Origin: Alopecurus myosuroides | Lineage: Eukaryota > Streptophyta > Magnoliopsida > Poales > Poaceae | Direction of reading: 5' to 3' | NCBI GenBank assembly: GCA_028641055.1 | Contig: CM054061.1 | Coordinates: forward strand, 119,089,712-119,153,711 | Length of the DNA stretch: 64,000 bases | Shown here: in pieces, positions 46,298 through 56,496 of the stretch | How positions within the stretch are numbered: the stretch's first letter is position 1 | How the letters are laid out: each line of letters begins with the position of its first letter | The notes under the pieces: generated by a model | Told to the model about the DNA's origin: nothing | Database searches by the model: none | What the model saw: the letters and a program-made list of their open reading frames with translations, nothing else | Translations under genes and position numbers: made by a program

Positions 46298-46875
46298 TTA
46301 ATAGACAGTTAATAGTACACAACATCTCAAACGAGGGTTGACCAGCAGGTAAACAAATGATACATCAACAATGCAAAAATAAAAGCCTAAATCTATCATA
46401 TTTGCTTGCTGCATTACTTTAATCATCTGCTTCAAGTTCTTGTTCATCTTCTCCAATTCACCCTTGAGATCTGCATCCCCCACTGTTGCAGCACCCTTCA
46501 ACTCTGCATTCCCCATGTTCTTTACGGATGGAGGCAGATTGAGCTCGAGACTTGGATCCACTTGAAATGATTGCATTTTTCACGATCTGAAAACGAAATA
46601 ATGAAGCATAAATCCCAACTCCGTGGATGCAAGAACAGAACCCAGATCTGGAAACAAAAAATTCAGAGCTAAAGGATGCGAGAGGAACTAAGATCTACCT
46701 GCCCCTCCGTCCATCTCTCGCATCTGACAAACTCGCGCCCAAAGTTGTCATTTTTCTCCTCCTTAGAAGTCCACCACTTCAGTGGTGCGGTGCGTGGGCA
46801 GTCCGGACACTTCTTCATCAACACTGCACCATATGTAGGCCACGAGGGGCGGGAGGATGAAGTGGAGGTCGACAT
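46298..46875 (-). pseudogene. GRF-type zinc-finger small protein gene (two-exon remnant)
   Basis: ATG at 46875. Exon 1 encodes SSSRPSWPTYGAVLMKKCPDCP, given here only in part, then APLKWWTSKEEKNDNFGREFVRCE. The Cys pairs and the GREFVRC block are those of the GRF zinc finger. A donor-like AGGTAGATC near 46700 ends exon 1. The C-terminal exon (about 46500-46300) encodes ELEKMNKNLKQMIKVMQQAN, a coiled coil, then a hydrophobic end (LGFYFCIVDVSFVYLLV) that may be a membrane anchor. I recall this organisation from many uncharacterised grass proteins. The middle part that usually follows the zinc finger is not visible, so the copy is probably incomplete. Telobox-like motifs lie upstream at 47214-47270. 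Confidence 0.6.
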
Positions 46876-47204
46876 TTCTCCGGAGAGGAAGAAGAACTGC
46901 TCTGTCGCTGAGATCCAAAGGGGAGGCGAGCACGGGCTGTTGTGTGACTGTGTCAATGGGTGGAGGAGGGCACGAGCTGTTGTGTGACTGTGTTGATGTG
47001 TTAGTGGAATACAACAGCGTGGCCAATTAGGATTTAGAACCAGCCTCCTGCGTATCGCCCTCTCTTCTAGAAGGCTGAACTCTGATCTCAACCGTCGACG
47101 CCATCCAACGACACAGAGACGATGCGCGGGCCTCTCCGTAGAATTCCTTCTAGAAGGTCAGATCTTACGGCTGGCATTGGCGGTAGGGTATGATCGGATG
47201 GGTG

Positions 47205-47275
47205 ACGTTCGACGCTAGGGTTTTGGGGTTACAAGGTTATCGGGGATTTAGGGTTTTAGGGTTATTAGGGAATGA
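47205..47275 (-). promoter_or_regulatory. Cluster of telobox-like motifs
   Basis: Several AAACCCTAA-like motifs on the minus strand (plus strand TTTAGGGTTTTAGGGTTATTAGGG near 47248, degenerate). Such clusters occur in plant promoters and leaders. It lies 330-400 bp upstream of the GRF-type gene. Too short and irregular to be a telomere remnant. Confidence 0.4.
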
Positions 47276-47279
47276 CAGA

Positions 47280-47600
47280 ACTTCAAATAACCATAACTAA
47301 TTCAAAAAAAAAATCAAAAAATGGAAACGAAGCGTAGTTTGTCAACTTATAAGATATAGTTACTAGAAAAAAAATATAAACATGTTATAGGAACATTTTC
47401 AAGAAAAATCATTTTCACAAGCGAGCTATGAAAATCAGGTTCAAATGACCATAACTAATTAAAAAAATCAAAAAATGCACGACAAGCTCACATAACCGTC
47501 ATATGTGACATGGTTATGAGAAAAAAAAATATAAACTCGGTGTCAAGACATTTTCATGAAAAAGACTTCTCACAAATGAGCAATCGTGTATAGACCTGTT
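47280..47600. repeat. Two diverged tandem copies of a ~158-bp unit
   Basis: CCATAACTAATT followed by A-rich sequence, a GAAAAAAAATATAAAC block and CATTTTCA(A/T)GAAAAA occurs from 47291 and again from 47449, giving a period near 158 bp. No coding potential. 47600-48373 is AT-rich with no gene seen. Confidence 0.7.
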
Positions 47601-48373
47601 CAGAGTTCGATGGAGAGAAGGAGGATTTTGGTTTTGAAAAAATTCAAATAAATCAAAAAAATCACCAATGCTTCCTCTTGGAGTTTTTGAACTTACTTTT
47701 ACATTTACATATCTCAAACGTGTGTTTTGGTGTTTTTCAATTAAAAGCATTTTTTCATAAAAAATAAATAACATGGAAATTAATTCAGTAAATAGTGAGA
47801 CTTCGATTGGACACTATTTAGATGGAATAGTTGTCACCTAAAATTATTGTCTCATTTAGAGAAGGGCGAAAAAAACTTGATTACAAATGGGGCTGTTTAC
47901 CCTAGATTCAGAGCTCATTTCTAGCACGTTTCTCCTTCGGATTTATCACCTTCAAATATTAGGGTTCAAATGTTGGTGAAAGTTCAACTTTGCCCAAACA
48001 AGTACTAAAGAGCAACAGACTTGAAATTTGTGTACAACTTCAACTTTGACTCAAATTATAATTTTGTTCCAAATTCAAATATTGCTTTAAATTCAACCTT
48101 TGTTTAAAATATACATTCTACCTCACATATGATACTAAAGCACAAACAATATTATTAAGACTTAAAAGTTATCACAAGATCTCAAGTTGACAACACAAAC
48201 ACCTAACTACGAATCCATCAAATTCAAATTCATAGTTTAAATTCAAATTTTCGGCCTGCTCCTTGTGTGAGCATATGGCTTCACCGTCTTGCTCCGGGTT
48301 TCCCTAGCTGGAGTACTCTTTGGAATCATCTTGTTCCTTCTGATCTTCCCTTGGGGTTGTGGCCGTGGAGGTG

Positions 48374-48433
48374 GGAGAAGCCGTAGGTATTATTGCGGGT
48401 CAATCAATTGGGGAGCCGGGTACTCAACTAACA
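48374..48433 (+). other. Plastid rpoC2 fragment in the nucleus (~60 bp)
   Basis: 60 bases translate to [20 protein letters not shown], the strictly conserved motif of the RNA polymerase beta'/beta'' subunit, with the A/T-ending codons of plastid rpoC2. Sequences on both sides do not continue the gene. A short nuclear insertion of plastid DNA fits best. Confidence 0.8.
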
Positions 48434-48778
48434 TGTGGTGACAGATTAATTCCACTCAGCGAGCACTCGACGACAAGTTGACGATCATCTGTGTGTTCAG
48501 TAATCCTTAAAGGAACAACTGGTACAATTATTATGCCAGCTTCTTCTCTTATAGCTTCAAAACCATCAAGAGTCATTGATTCAAATTCTAAAGCATCCGA
48601 TGATGACTGAACTTCATTTTCTTGGGCTCTATCCTCTTCTTCTCTTATAGCTTCCTCTCTACACCTTTTCTTCCCTCTACCTCCATTTATCCTAGTGCAG
48701 AGAAATAAAATTATAAGACATATGGAGAAAAAAGAACAAAATGCATAAAAAAGGGAATGTACACACATACCAAGGTGC
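48434..48778 (-). pseudogene. MULE-1 C-terminal tail beyond the LINE
   Basis: Lys/Arg-rich then Glu-rich sequence (GGRGKKRCREEAIREEEDR; SSSDALEFESMTLDGFEAI) in the same orientation as the transposase, separated from it only by the LINE. It directly abuts the plastid-derived segment at 48433. The assignment to MULE-1 is inferred from position. Confidence 0.4.
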
Positions 48779-51700
48779 TTTTTTTTTGGAACACTCTGAC
48801 TGTAGGGCAAAAGCCCCACAGCATCCCATCCCTTTATTAAAAGTAGAAACCTAAGTTTATGTACAAAAATATGAAAGAAACCAAAAAATATGTACAAAGA
48901 CCACCAACAACACTAATTAGCTAGGTAAGATTATTGATCCAAAGCAACAATTCCTCAGCATGTTTTTTCTTCATTCTGTGCTGCAGCATGGTTAAATCAT
49001 GTAAGAATCCCCTCCTCCATCCAGCAAAAGAAGGCCTCTGATGCTCAAAAATCTTGCCATTTCGTTGTAGCCAAATATGCCTACAAGCAACAATCACCAC
49101 TTCCATAAAGAAAGGTCTAGCAAATTGCTTTGTTGCTTGGCTTACACTCAATTGTATGGCAGAAGCTTGGACCCAAGAAATCTGAAGATAATTCCATATC
49201 CTCTGGCTAAAATTGCAAACAAAGAAGAGGTGCAAACGATCCTCATGCACTCCAACAGGACACAATACACAATGGAAGTCATCAGTGACATCCCAATGCC
49301 TTCTCTTCAGTAAATCCTTTGTATTTAACCTGTCCTTTATAAGCAACCAAGCAAACACTTTCAGCTTCATAGTACATGAAGACTTCCAAAGCCATTTATA
49401 GATGGCAGGGGTGGCTAATGGCTTAAATATCCTCTTGTAGAAACTGGCAGATGTATAATTAGGCCCCCAAGAATAACCCCACTTATCATTAGCATTAGAA
49501 ATAGGATTCTGAGCCATCAATTGTTCCATCTGCTGGAACTCAACAAATGCTTGTTGAGATAGAGGAAGTTGAAATAGATAATAATTCTCCTCCAAACTAT
49601 AGATATCATCCACTGACAAATTATCATTGAGCACATAGGAGAACAACCTAGGAAAAATCTCACTTTAAGAGGGACAGAGGAATTACCAATGTGCCAATTA
49701 TCTTGCCAGAATAAAATAGAAGTACCAGTACCAAGTTTTACAGTAGACACTGCTCTAAAATTATCAACCTGTTTCATGACATCCCTCCACCAGAAAGAGC
49801 CCCTCAAAATATCACCATGAGGCACTTTATCTCTATAGTATCCATCCCAAACCAGGTGAACCCAAGGCAGGTCCACCTTATTGTAGAATTTATCCAGAAA
49901 TTTAATCAACAAATCAACATTTTTATTCTGGAAATCTACAATACCAAGCCCACCACAAAGTTTAGGCAAGGTCACCATTTCCCAAGCAGAAAGTGACCTA
50001 CTAGGAGTCTCAAAATTCCCTCTCCATAAACACTGCCTCAGAATTCTATCCATCTGTTTAGTTCTACCAGGGGCAACTGCAGGGTACACAAAAAATGTAG
50101 TGGCATGGAAGAAAGGGAAGAGTTAATGAGCTGCAGTCTTGCACCTTGAGACAAGAAAGAAGATCTTGAGGACAGTCTTCTTTCAAGTTTAGTGACTAGA
50201 GGCATAAGGTCCTTGATATGGGGCCTAGTTGTACCAAGAGGCAATCCAAGATATGTGAAAGGTAGGGTCCCTACTTGCCAACCAAACTGAACAACCAGAG
50301 AATTCAAGCACTCCTCATCTACATTGATTGGCGGCATTTGGGATTTATCATAATTAATTCTTAGTCCAGTAGACAAAGAAAAATTCTCTAGAGCCTCCTT
50401 TAAGCAAGCTAACTGGGTGCTATCAGCAGGCAAGATAAGCAAGGTATCATCTGCATATTGTAATATTGGAAACAAAGTATCATGTGTCTCAATAGGCCTA
50501 GAAATGAATCCTTTATTCATTAAGTTATTAACCACTGCTTGAAGTAATTTAGACCCCAGGACATAAAGGAGAGGAGACAGAGGATCACCTTGTCTTACTC
50601 CTCTTTTACAAACAAATTGCTTTCCAGACACACCATTGAGCAGAACTGCAGAAGATCCTGAGGAGAGAATCTTCTTGACCCAATTAATCCACATATCATT
50701 GAAAACTTTTGCTTAGGACCTGAATGATATCCTCATGCTCAATAGTATCAAATGCTTTAGCAAAATCTAGCTTGAGAATGATAATGGGCTTCTTAGACAT
50801 ATGGCATTGGAAAATATATTCAAAAGCCCAGGCTAAGCAATCTTGGATTGTTCTTCCTTTAATAAAACCATATTGATTTTGGCTCACACATCTCTTTATT
50901 ACTTTCTGGAGCCTATTAGCAGCCAATTTAGTGAGAAATTTAAGGCAAACATTGGTTAATGAAATAGGCCTGAAATCATTAACCCCCTCAGGAACAGGAA
51001 CCTTAGGCACCAATGTGATATAAGATCCATTAATATTTGCCATATTAAGAGATCCACTATGAAAATTAGCAGCTAGCTTATAGAAATCAAATTTTACAAT
51101 GGGCCAACATTTTTTAACGAATAACCCATTAAAACCATCTCGACCAGGTGCTCTATCAGCAGGCATAAACTTAATGACATCATCTTGTTCAGATAAAGAA
51201 AAAGGATAAGTGAGATCATCCAACCCATCAACCTTTTCCATCAGACCATTTAAATCAAATTTTATGTCAATCCCATCAGATCAACCCATCCTATCTCTGT
51301 AACTAGACCAGAGCAATCCAGCCATTTCATGGTGATCAGTAATCAGTCTTCCATCAACAGATTTAAGAGAAGAAATAGAGCTCCTTCTAAATCTAGCAGT
51401 TGCCATGGCATGGATGAATTTTGTATTGTCCTCCCCCTGTTTAATCCAACGAATAGTACATCTTTTCTTCCAGTAATTGCATTCAGCCAGTAATAGCTCA
51501 TCATGATGACTTTTAACAATTTTTCTGTAATTAAATTCAGCTCTAGTAAGGGGCCTATTCTCCTCTAGAGAGTCCAAGATCAAAATGACCTTATTGCACT
51601 GCTGAATCATCACTTTCAATTTTGACAGTGAAGTATGTCATCTTTTAATATGATATCTCAATAATTTCAGTTTATCCACCATAATAGCAGAGGAATGAAA

Positions 51701-52309
51701 TTTATTAGAGCCCTTAGCCCAACTCCCTGCCACACAGTCCACAAAACCAGGCATATTGACCCAAAAAATTTCAAATCTAAATACTTTAGCTTTTGGAATA
51801 AGAGTATCAATATTAACAACACATGGTATGTGATCAGAACCAGTATTAGCCAGAGAAATAATAGTGGAGTTTGGGTAGTCAGTGATCCAATTGGAACTAG
51901 TAAAAAACCAGTCCAATTGCTCCAACAATGGTGCCTGTTGCATATTGGACCAAGTATAGGCTCTTCCTTTAAGTGGTAGCTCTTCCCAACCATGATGTCC
52001 AATTATCTCATTAAAAAGAAACATATCATTGATATCACCACCAGGCTTATTTCTGTTACTCTCTGATCTAATAAAATTGAAATCCCCTAATATTAACCAA
52101 TTATCATTACTAGGGATATTCAGATTATAGAGCCAATGCACAAAGTTATCTCTTAAAATACCATGACAAGGTCCATAAACAGACACAAGGTTCCAGGAGG
52201 CATTATTATGCTTGGAAGTGAACTTAATAGAAACAGCATAAGACTGAATATCAAGCAAAAGACCCTCAAAAATTGAAGAATTCCAGATAATAAGAATTCC
52301 ACCAGTGCT
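48779..52309 (-). mobile_element. LINE (L1-type), 5'-truncated, minus strand, 3.5 kb
   Basis: Ends in an A-run (T-run at about 48779-48787 on the plus strand) after a short 3' UTR containing AATAAA. Encodes endonuclease, RT and a zf-RVT domain, with no ORF1: the 5' end is cut within the endonuclease. A clear target duplication was not found. It is inserted in the MULE-1 gene. Confidence 0.9.
48921..52305 (-). pseudogene. LINE ORF2: endonuclease, reverse transcriptase, zf-RVT
   Basis: AP-type endonuclease remnant 52305-51640 (TGGILIIWNSS, VSVYGPCHG, LGDFNFIRSESNRNKPGGD, GSDHIPCVV). The linker has RRCTIRWIKQGEDNTKFIHA-like sequence. RT is at about 51241-50100 ([31 protein letters not shown], and the catalytic box [11 protein letters not shown] near 50450). 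The C-terminal zf-RVT domain is at about 49420-49180 (FAWLLIKDRLNTKDLLKRR, CVLCPVGVHEDRLHLFFVC). Frame changes are needed near 50,695, 50,060 and 49,640, so it is inactive. ORF2 normally nicks the target and reverse transcribes the LINE RNA in place. Confidence 0.9.
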
Positions 52310-53690
52310 GCTTCAACGAGGAGTGCATCTCCAGACTCAATTGTTGCTGCATGGTCCCCTCCATCTTTAATCTCCATTGCGGATGCATTCTTCTTTGCAT
52401 TTTCTGCTTTCCATCGGTCCTATTCTCCAAATGACGCATCCACTGGATTGGAACAAAGCCTAGAAACGTGCCCCAGAATTCGACATTTTTTGCACGCCCT
52501 CTTTTTTGTTACACGACCCTCTTCACCTGTTTTGTACTAATTTTTTCTTGGTCTTCCTGGTGGTCTAGTCAGTAAAGTAGAGTGGAGTTTGAACGCTGGA
52601 TGTACAATGTTCCATTGGTCTTTTCCCACATGTGTAGGCACATTGTGAGCCTAAGCAGTCTTAAATTTAGCAACAGAGAAATACTCAGAGCAATACTGGT
52701 CAACTTCACCATCTTCATCCCCAATCAGAGTCATCATATGTATAGCATGTATGCATGGCTTCCCACAAATATGTCATTTCCTACAACTGCATTCCCTAGT
52801 ATCTAGGTTCACTAGATACCTCCATTCCATGTTTTTCCTATCAGTGCATGCTACCTCAGCCTCGTATGTCGACGATCGAATTCATCTCATATTTAGTCCT
52901 CTTGCCTTGTGATGCAATGCCTTAATCAGTGATGGGAGTATAACATGGCCAACATATTGTCTTTCAACAATTCTTTTGCGAAGAGCCATCTTTATCATGA
53001 TCATCTGTCTCATATTGTCAAATGTTTGCCAAACCAAATAACCCTTCATTGACTTGAACTTTGCATTGAAGCATTCTGCAAGATTATTGGTCACATAGTC
53101 TACTTTGCATATGGTGTTGAATTTGCTTCTTGACCACACCTTTCCATGATGTGCATCCATATACTCATTCACCTCTGGATGCTTCTAAGCATACATGGTG
53201 ATCATGCTTCCTTTCGCTGCATGTGTATGATGCTGGACATAAGTTCTCATCATAAAATTTTCCTTTGAACTTCTTTTTAAAATTTTGAGCTAGGTGTCGC
53301 ATACATTCTCTATGCTCCACCCCAGGGAATACAATTTCTACTGCACTCTATAGAATTTTTCAAGCATCTGTATGTATAGCTAAACCTGGGGGTGTGCATA
53401 TAGTATTGCGCAACTGCTGCAGAAATCAGACCCAACTTTCCTCGTACTATGCCTCCAAAACACCAAAGGCAACTGGGAATAGCCAGTTGTGTCCATCAAC
53501 TGCAAAAGCTGATACTAGTTGTTCTCTCCATCTTCCAGTCAAATGGGTAGCATCTACAGCCAAATAAGGCCTGCAATCATCAAGAAACCCCTGCCAACAA
53601 GCCTTGAAACATACAAAAGCCCTTTTGAAGCACTCCTTCTCAAATGACTTTCCTTTTATTTTTTTGCGAGCCAGTCCGATTCTCAAGGGG
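52310..53690 (-). pseudogene. MULE-1 transposase (catalytic region, SWIM zinc finger, zinc knuckle)
   Basis: Reading from 53690 down: KRAFVCFKACWQGFLDDCRP, then YLAVDATHLTGRWREQLVSA and AVDGHNWLFPVAFGVLEA, the MULE transposase core with its first catalytic Asp. Then VEHRECMRHLAQNFKKKFKG, WSRSKFNTICKVDYVTNNLA, and a SWIM finger near 52750-52795 (CSCRK then CGKPCIHA, with a stop replacing Trp). A CCHC-like knuckle follows (CKKCRILGHVSRLC, about 52460-52500). Several frameshifts and stops mean it is inactive. The domain order equals that of MULE-2 at 56.5-59.2 kb on the other strand, and the proteins are clearly related. Confidence 0.8.
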
Positions 53691-55190
53691 GAAGTCTATG
53701 AGCACACCTTCCTATTTGGGGTTGAGGCTTGCTTTGATAGTGATGAGTGTGTCCTTGGTCCGGCTGGCATCGAGGGGGGTCTTCTTGGCGTCCTTGGTCG
53801 CTTCGAACTATGACTCTCCCGCCTAACCCCTAGCAGTCGGCACTCCTAGAGGATCGTTGCTTATTTCGCGCTAGATCTGCCAGAGCTCCTCGGCGTACGT
53901 GACAGATTCTGCCAGCTTCGAGCCGTAGGAGGCGCACGCGATGGACCGCTTGTAGTCACCGCAGACGGTGATGGTCCCATGCGGGCCGGGTAGCTTGATC
54001 TTCAGGTACGCATAGTGTGGGACCTCCATGTACTTGGTCAAGGCGAGTTGGCCGAGTATGGCATGGTAGGCGCTCTGGTGGTTCACCACCTCGAACCAGA
54101 TGGGCACGCGGCGGAAGTTTTTCTCCTTGCCGAATATGACATCCAGCCGGACAGTTCCCATGGGGTGCAGTGATTTCCCGGCACGATGTCGTGGAAGGTC
54201 GTGCGGCTGGGCTGCATCATCAGCTCGGTGAGGCCCAGCTTGTCAGCGGTGTCCTTGTAAAGGATGTTGATGCTGCAGCCGCCGTCGATAAGCACATGTG
54301 AGAAGGTACATGCGCGCTCGCCGGCTACGATGATGCGGTGCAGCAGGAGTGAGTAACTCCCGGGGCTTGGCATGAAGTCAGGGTGATCTTTTCAGCTCCA
54401 GGTTATAGGCTGCTTGGACCAGTCGAGGAATTGGGGCACATAAGGTGTAGTGGCCTTCACCTCCGCGTTTGCTATTTCTTTCAATGATGGAGATGACATA
54501 GGTGCCATCTTGGCGGGGGTAGTTGTTATGGGCTCCACCGACTGGATCTGCCTGTCGGCTGCCTTGTGGGGCGTCACGGTTTCCGCCTTGAGGGTTTGGG
54601 GCGGGCGGAGCCAGCAGCCCTTTGCCCTTCATCAGGCGGGTCGTCCAGCTACACTGCTTGGTGGTGTGAGTGGGTGTCTTGCCAGGCCCACTGTGGTACT
54701 TACAGGGGAATCGCATATGCTCAAAGGTGTATTTGGGCTTCTCCCACGGGTGGGCATCGTTTCGCTGCCTGGGGCAACGGACGGCTGCCGTCTGAACCAC
54801 CCACTTGTCCACCGCATGTGGCTGCGACCAGCCGGTTGTCATATTGTTCGTTGGCCATTTGACCACCCCCTCTCGTCCGGTTGTCCCGGTTGTTGCCGCC
54901 TTGGTTGTAGTCGCAGCCGCTCCGACCGGGCTCGGACGCTTGGGCCGGACGCGTCCTTTTGGGTTGGCGGTGTGTTAATGAGCTGGCCGGACTGGTCCAG
55001 CCAGATAGTGATCTTCATGGACGCGTCGGCTGTGGTGTACTTCTCCATGATGGTTAGGAGCGCCACCATGGTTTGGGGGTCCGCCCTATAGATCTTGTGC
55101 TTCAACATGGTGCCGTCCCGGCATCCGGCTGCAAAGTGCCCGATGGCGGTCTTTTCGTCGATCCCCTCGGAAGTGTTGCACATGGAGGCC
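53691..55190 (-). pseudogene. Tat-type gypsy gag and protease fragment
   Basis: The minus strand from 55183 down shows the end of the capsid domain (GHFAAGCRDGTMLKHKIYR, ALLTIMEKYTTADAS). A Cys/His cluster is at about 54690 (CKYHSGPGKTPTHTTKQC). The aspartic protease is at about 54290 (VLIDGGCSINILYKDTADKL), followed by YHAILGQLALTKYMEVPHYAY and IKLPGPHGTITV. The order and wording parallel Tat-1 (LMDGGSSINILYWE, HALFGRPAYAKFMARPCYVYL), but this is a different, more diverged family. Frameshifts occur at about 54150 and 54380. No LTR or RT; both ends are truncated, at MULE-1 and at the CACTAG sequence near 55192. Confidence 0.82.
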
Positions 55191-55191
55191 C

Positions 55192-55470
55192 ACTAGTATA
55201 AAACTGAGTACTAGAGACCGTTGCTAGAGACGTTTTACCATTGAAAAAAGGAACAATCTCGGAAATGGTATCCTTCAGCCGGTTTGTGAAGATAAACCGC
55301 CTCTAAAGAAGGACTTGCTCAGATATTTGTCGATAGGAGGCGCGTAAAAAAAATTGCGCGCCTCCCATTATTGCAGAGGCGGGCGAGGAAACCTCCCGCC
55401 TTGGCATTTATGGCGGGCTAGAGACGGACAGACCGAAGACCTGTCTGAACTAAATAAGGCGGCAGGCTTG
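55192..55470 (+). mobile_element. Possible CACTA transposon terminus with subterminal palindromes
   Basis: Starts CACTAGTATAAAAC exactly where Tat-like gag ends. The next 250 bp holds palindromes typical of CACTA subterminal regions: GGAGGCGCG...GCGCGCCTCC at about 55337-55368 and GGCGGG...CCCGCC at about 55378-55402. No matching opposite end and no transposase for this type were found in the window. Confidence 0.45.
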
Positions 55471-56150
55471 TTTTAAAAACAACTGCAAAAGTTCCTTTGA
55501 ATTAGGGCTGGGCCAAATATACAGCCGGCTGGGCGAGCAGGTCTCGCGCGCAACGTTGCATGGGAAAGATGACTCGGACAGTCTGAATGTTATTACGATT
55601 GTTCACTGACTTCCACATGAATTAGTACAGTGCCTACAAAGTTTCTAAATTGTGTTTATGCCACTAATTTTGTACAGTATTTATGTACACACATAGGCAA
55701 ACTTTTTGACCACATGGTTTGGTCGACGGACTTGACGCCGCCGGTTGTCGTTTCGTGTGGCTAAACTTGAAGCTAATTGCTGGAGGAATTAGTTTAATTA
55801 GAACGTTAGCCTTACACGTGGTCCCTTGTACTCCTCGATTTCTCTTCGTTTCTACCGCCGTCATCATACACGGCTCTTTGGCCCCCTGACCGAGAATCCG
55901 AGGAAGCCATTTTTGTGTACCTTTTTCCGTTTTTGGTTCAAGCTCTCCCTTCCTCCCTCCTCACCGGCGCGGTCTATTTTAGGACAACGAAATCCGTGTG
56001 CTCCCCTGTTGTGCTCTATTGACCGCTCCTAAATTTTGGCGCGGGGATCTTGTCACCGAGATGGACTCCGTAGAGTTTGAGATAATGGACGCGGTAGCCG
56101 AGATTTGCAACTATGGAGTCCAGTGAAGCAGTCGTTCGTCGCACCGCCAG
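55471..56150. other. Intergenic stretch upstream of MULE-2
   Basis: No gene recognised. A short purine/pyrimidine-biased leader-like stretch ends near 56150 at a possible donor (CCAGGGTAAGTAAG). It could be the 5' UTR and first intron of the MULE-2 gene; inferred only. Confidence 0.35.
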
Positions 56151-56496
56151 GGTAAGTAAGAACCGAATTATGTCTACAATATTTCTTCAAAGTACTTTAG
56201 CTGCTGTGGTCCGTAATCATGATGTTGTATGCGGTTCTCAATGTACCTAGGACGTCTGGTGCATTCGAATTTCTACTGAAGATTCGATAGGGGTGTCGCA
56301 CAGAAACTCTGCCCGACGGTAGAACTAATGTTAGAGGTGGTTTCGTTTATGGACTGACAATAGACGCAGCAAAATTAACTGTAATGACTTGTGCATGGAA
56401 TTTTGAAATTTCCCGTGTGCGCGGAAGAAGGAATTCGTTGCTAGATACTATGACAACAAACATGAAAATTTTGTAGACCTTAGGAATGATGAGGCT

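Larger units (their letters stand above)
48434..53690 (-). mobile_element. MULE-1: Mutator-like transposase remnant, minus strand, split by a LINE
   Basis: Transposase fragments 53690-52310 and a C-terminal acidic tail at 48778-48434, separated by the LINE at 48779-52309. Terminal inverted repeats were not found. The upstream half is lost where Tat-like gag-protease sequence begins near 53690. Confidence 0.75.

Noticed and set aside
47205..47275. Interstitial telomere repeat (TTTAGGG)n
   Set aside because: Only a few irregular units; better explained as promoter telobox-like motifs.
48760..52330. Target site duplication for the LINE
   Set aside because: GGTGC and AGTGCTGC near the two ends are too weak a match to claim one.
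54450..55091. 213-codon plus-strand frame
   Set aside because: Shadow of the GC-rich gypsy gag on the minus strand, which has clear gag and protease motifs.
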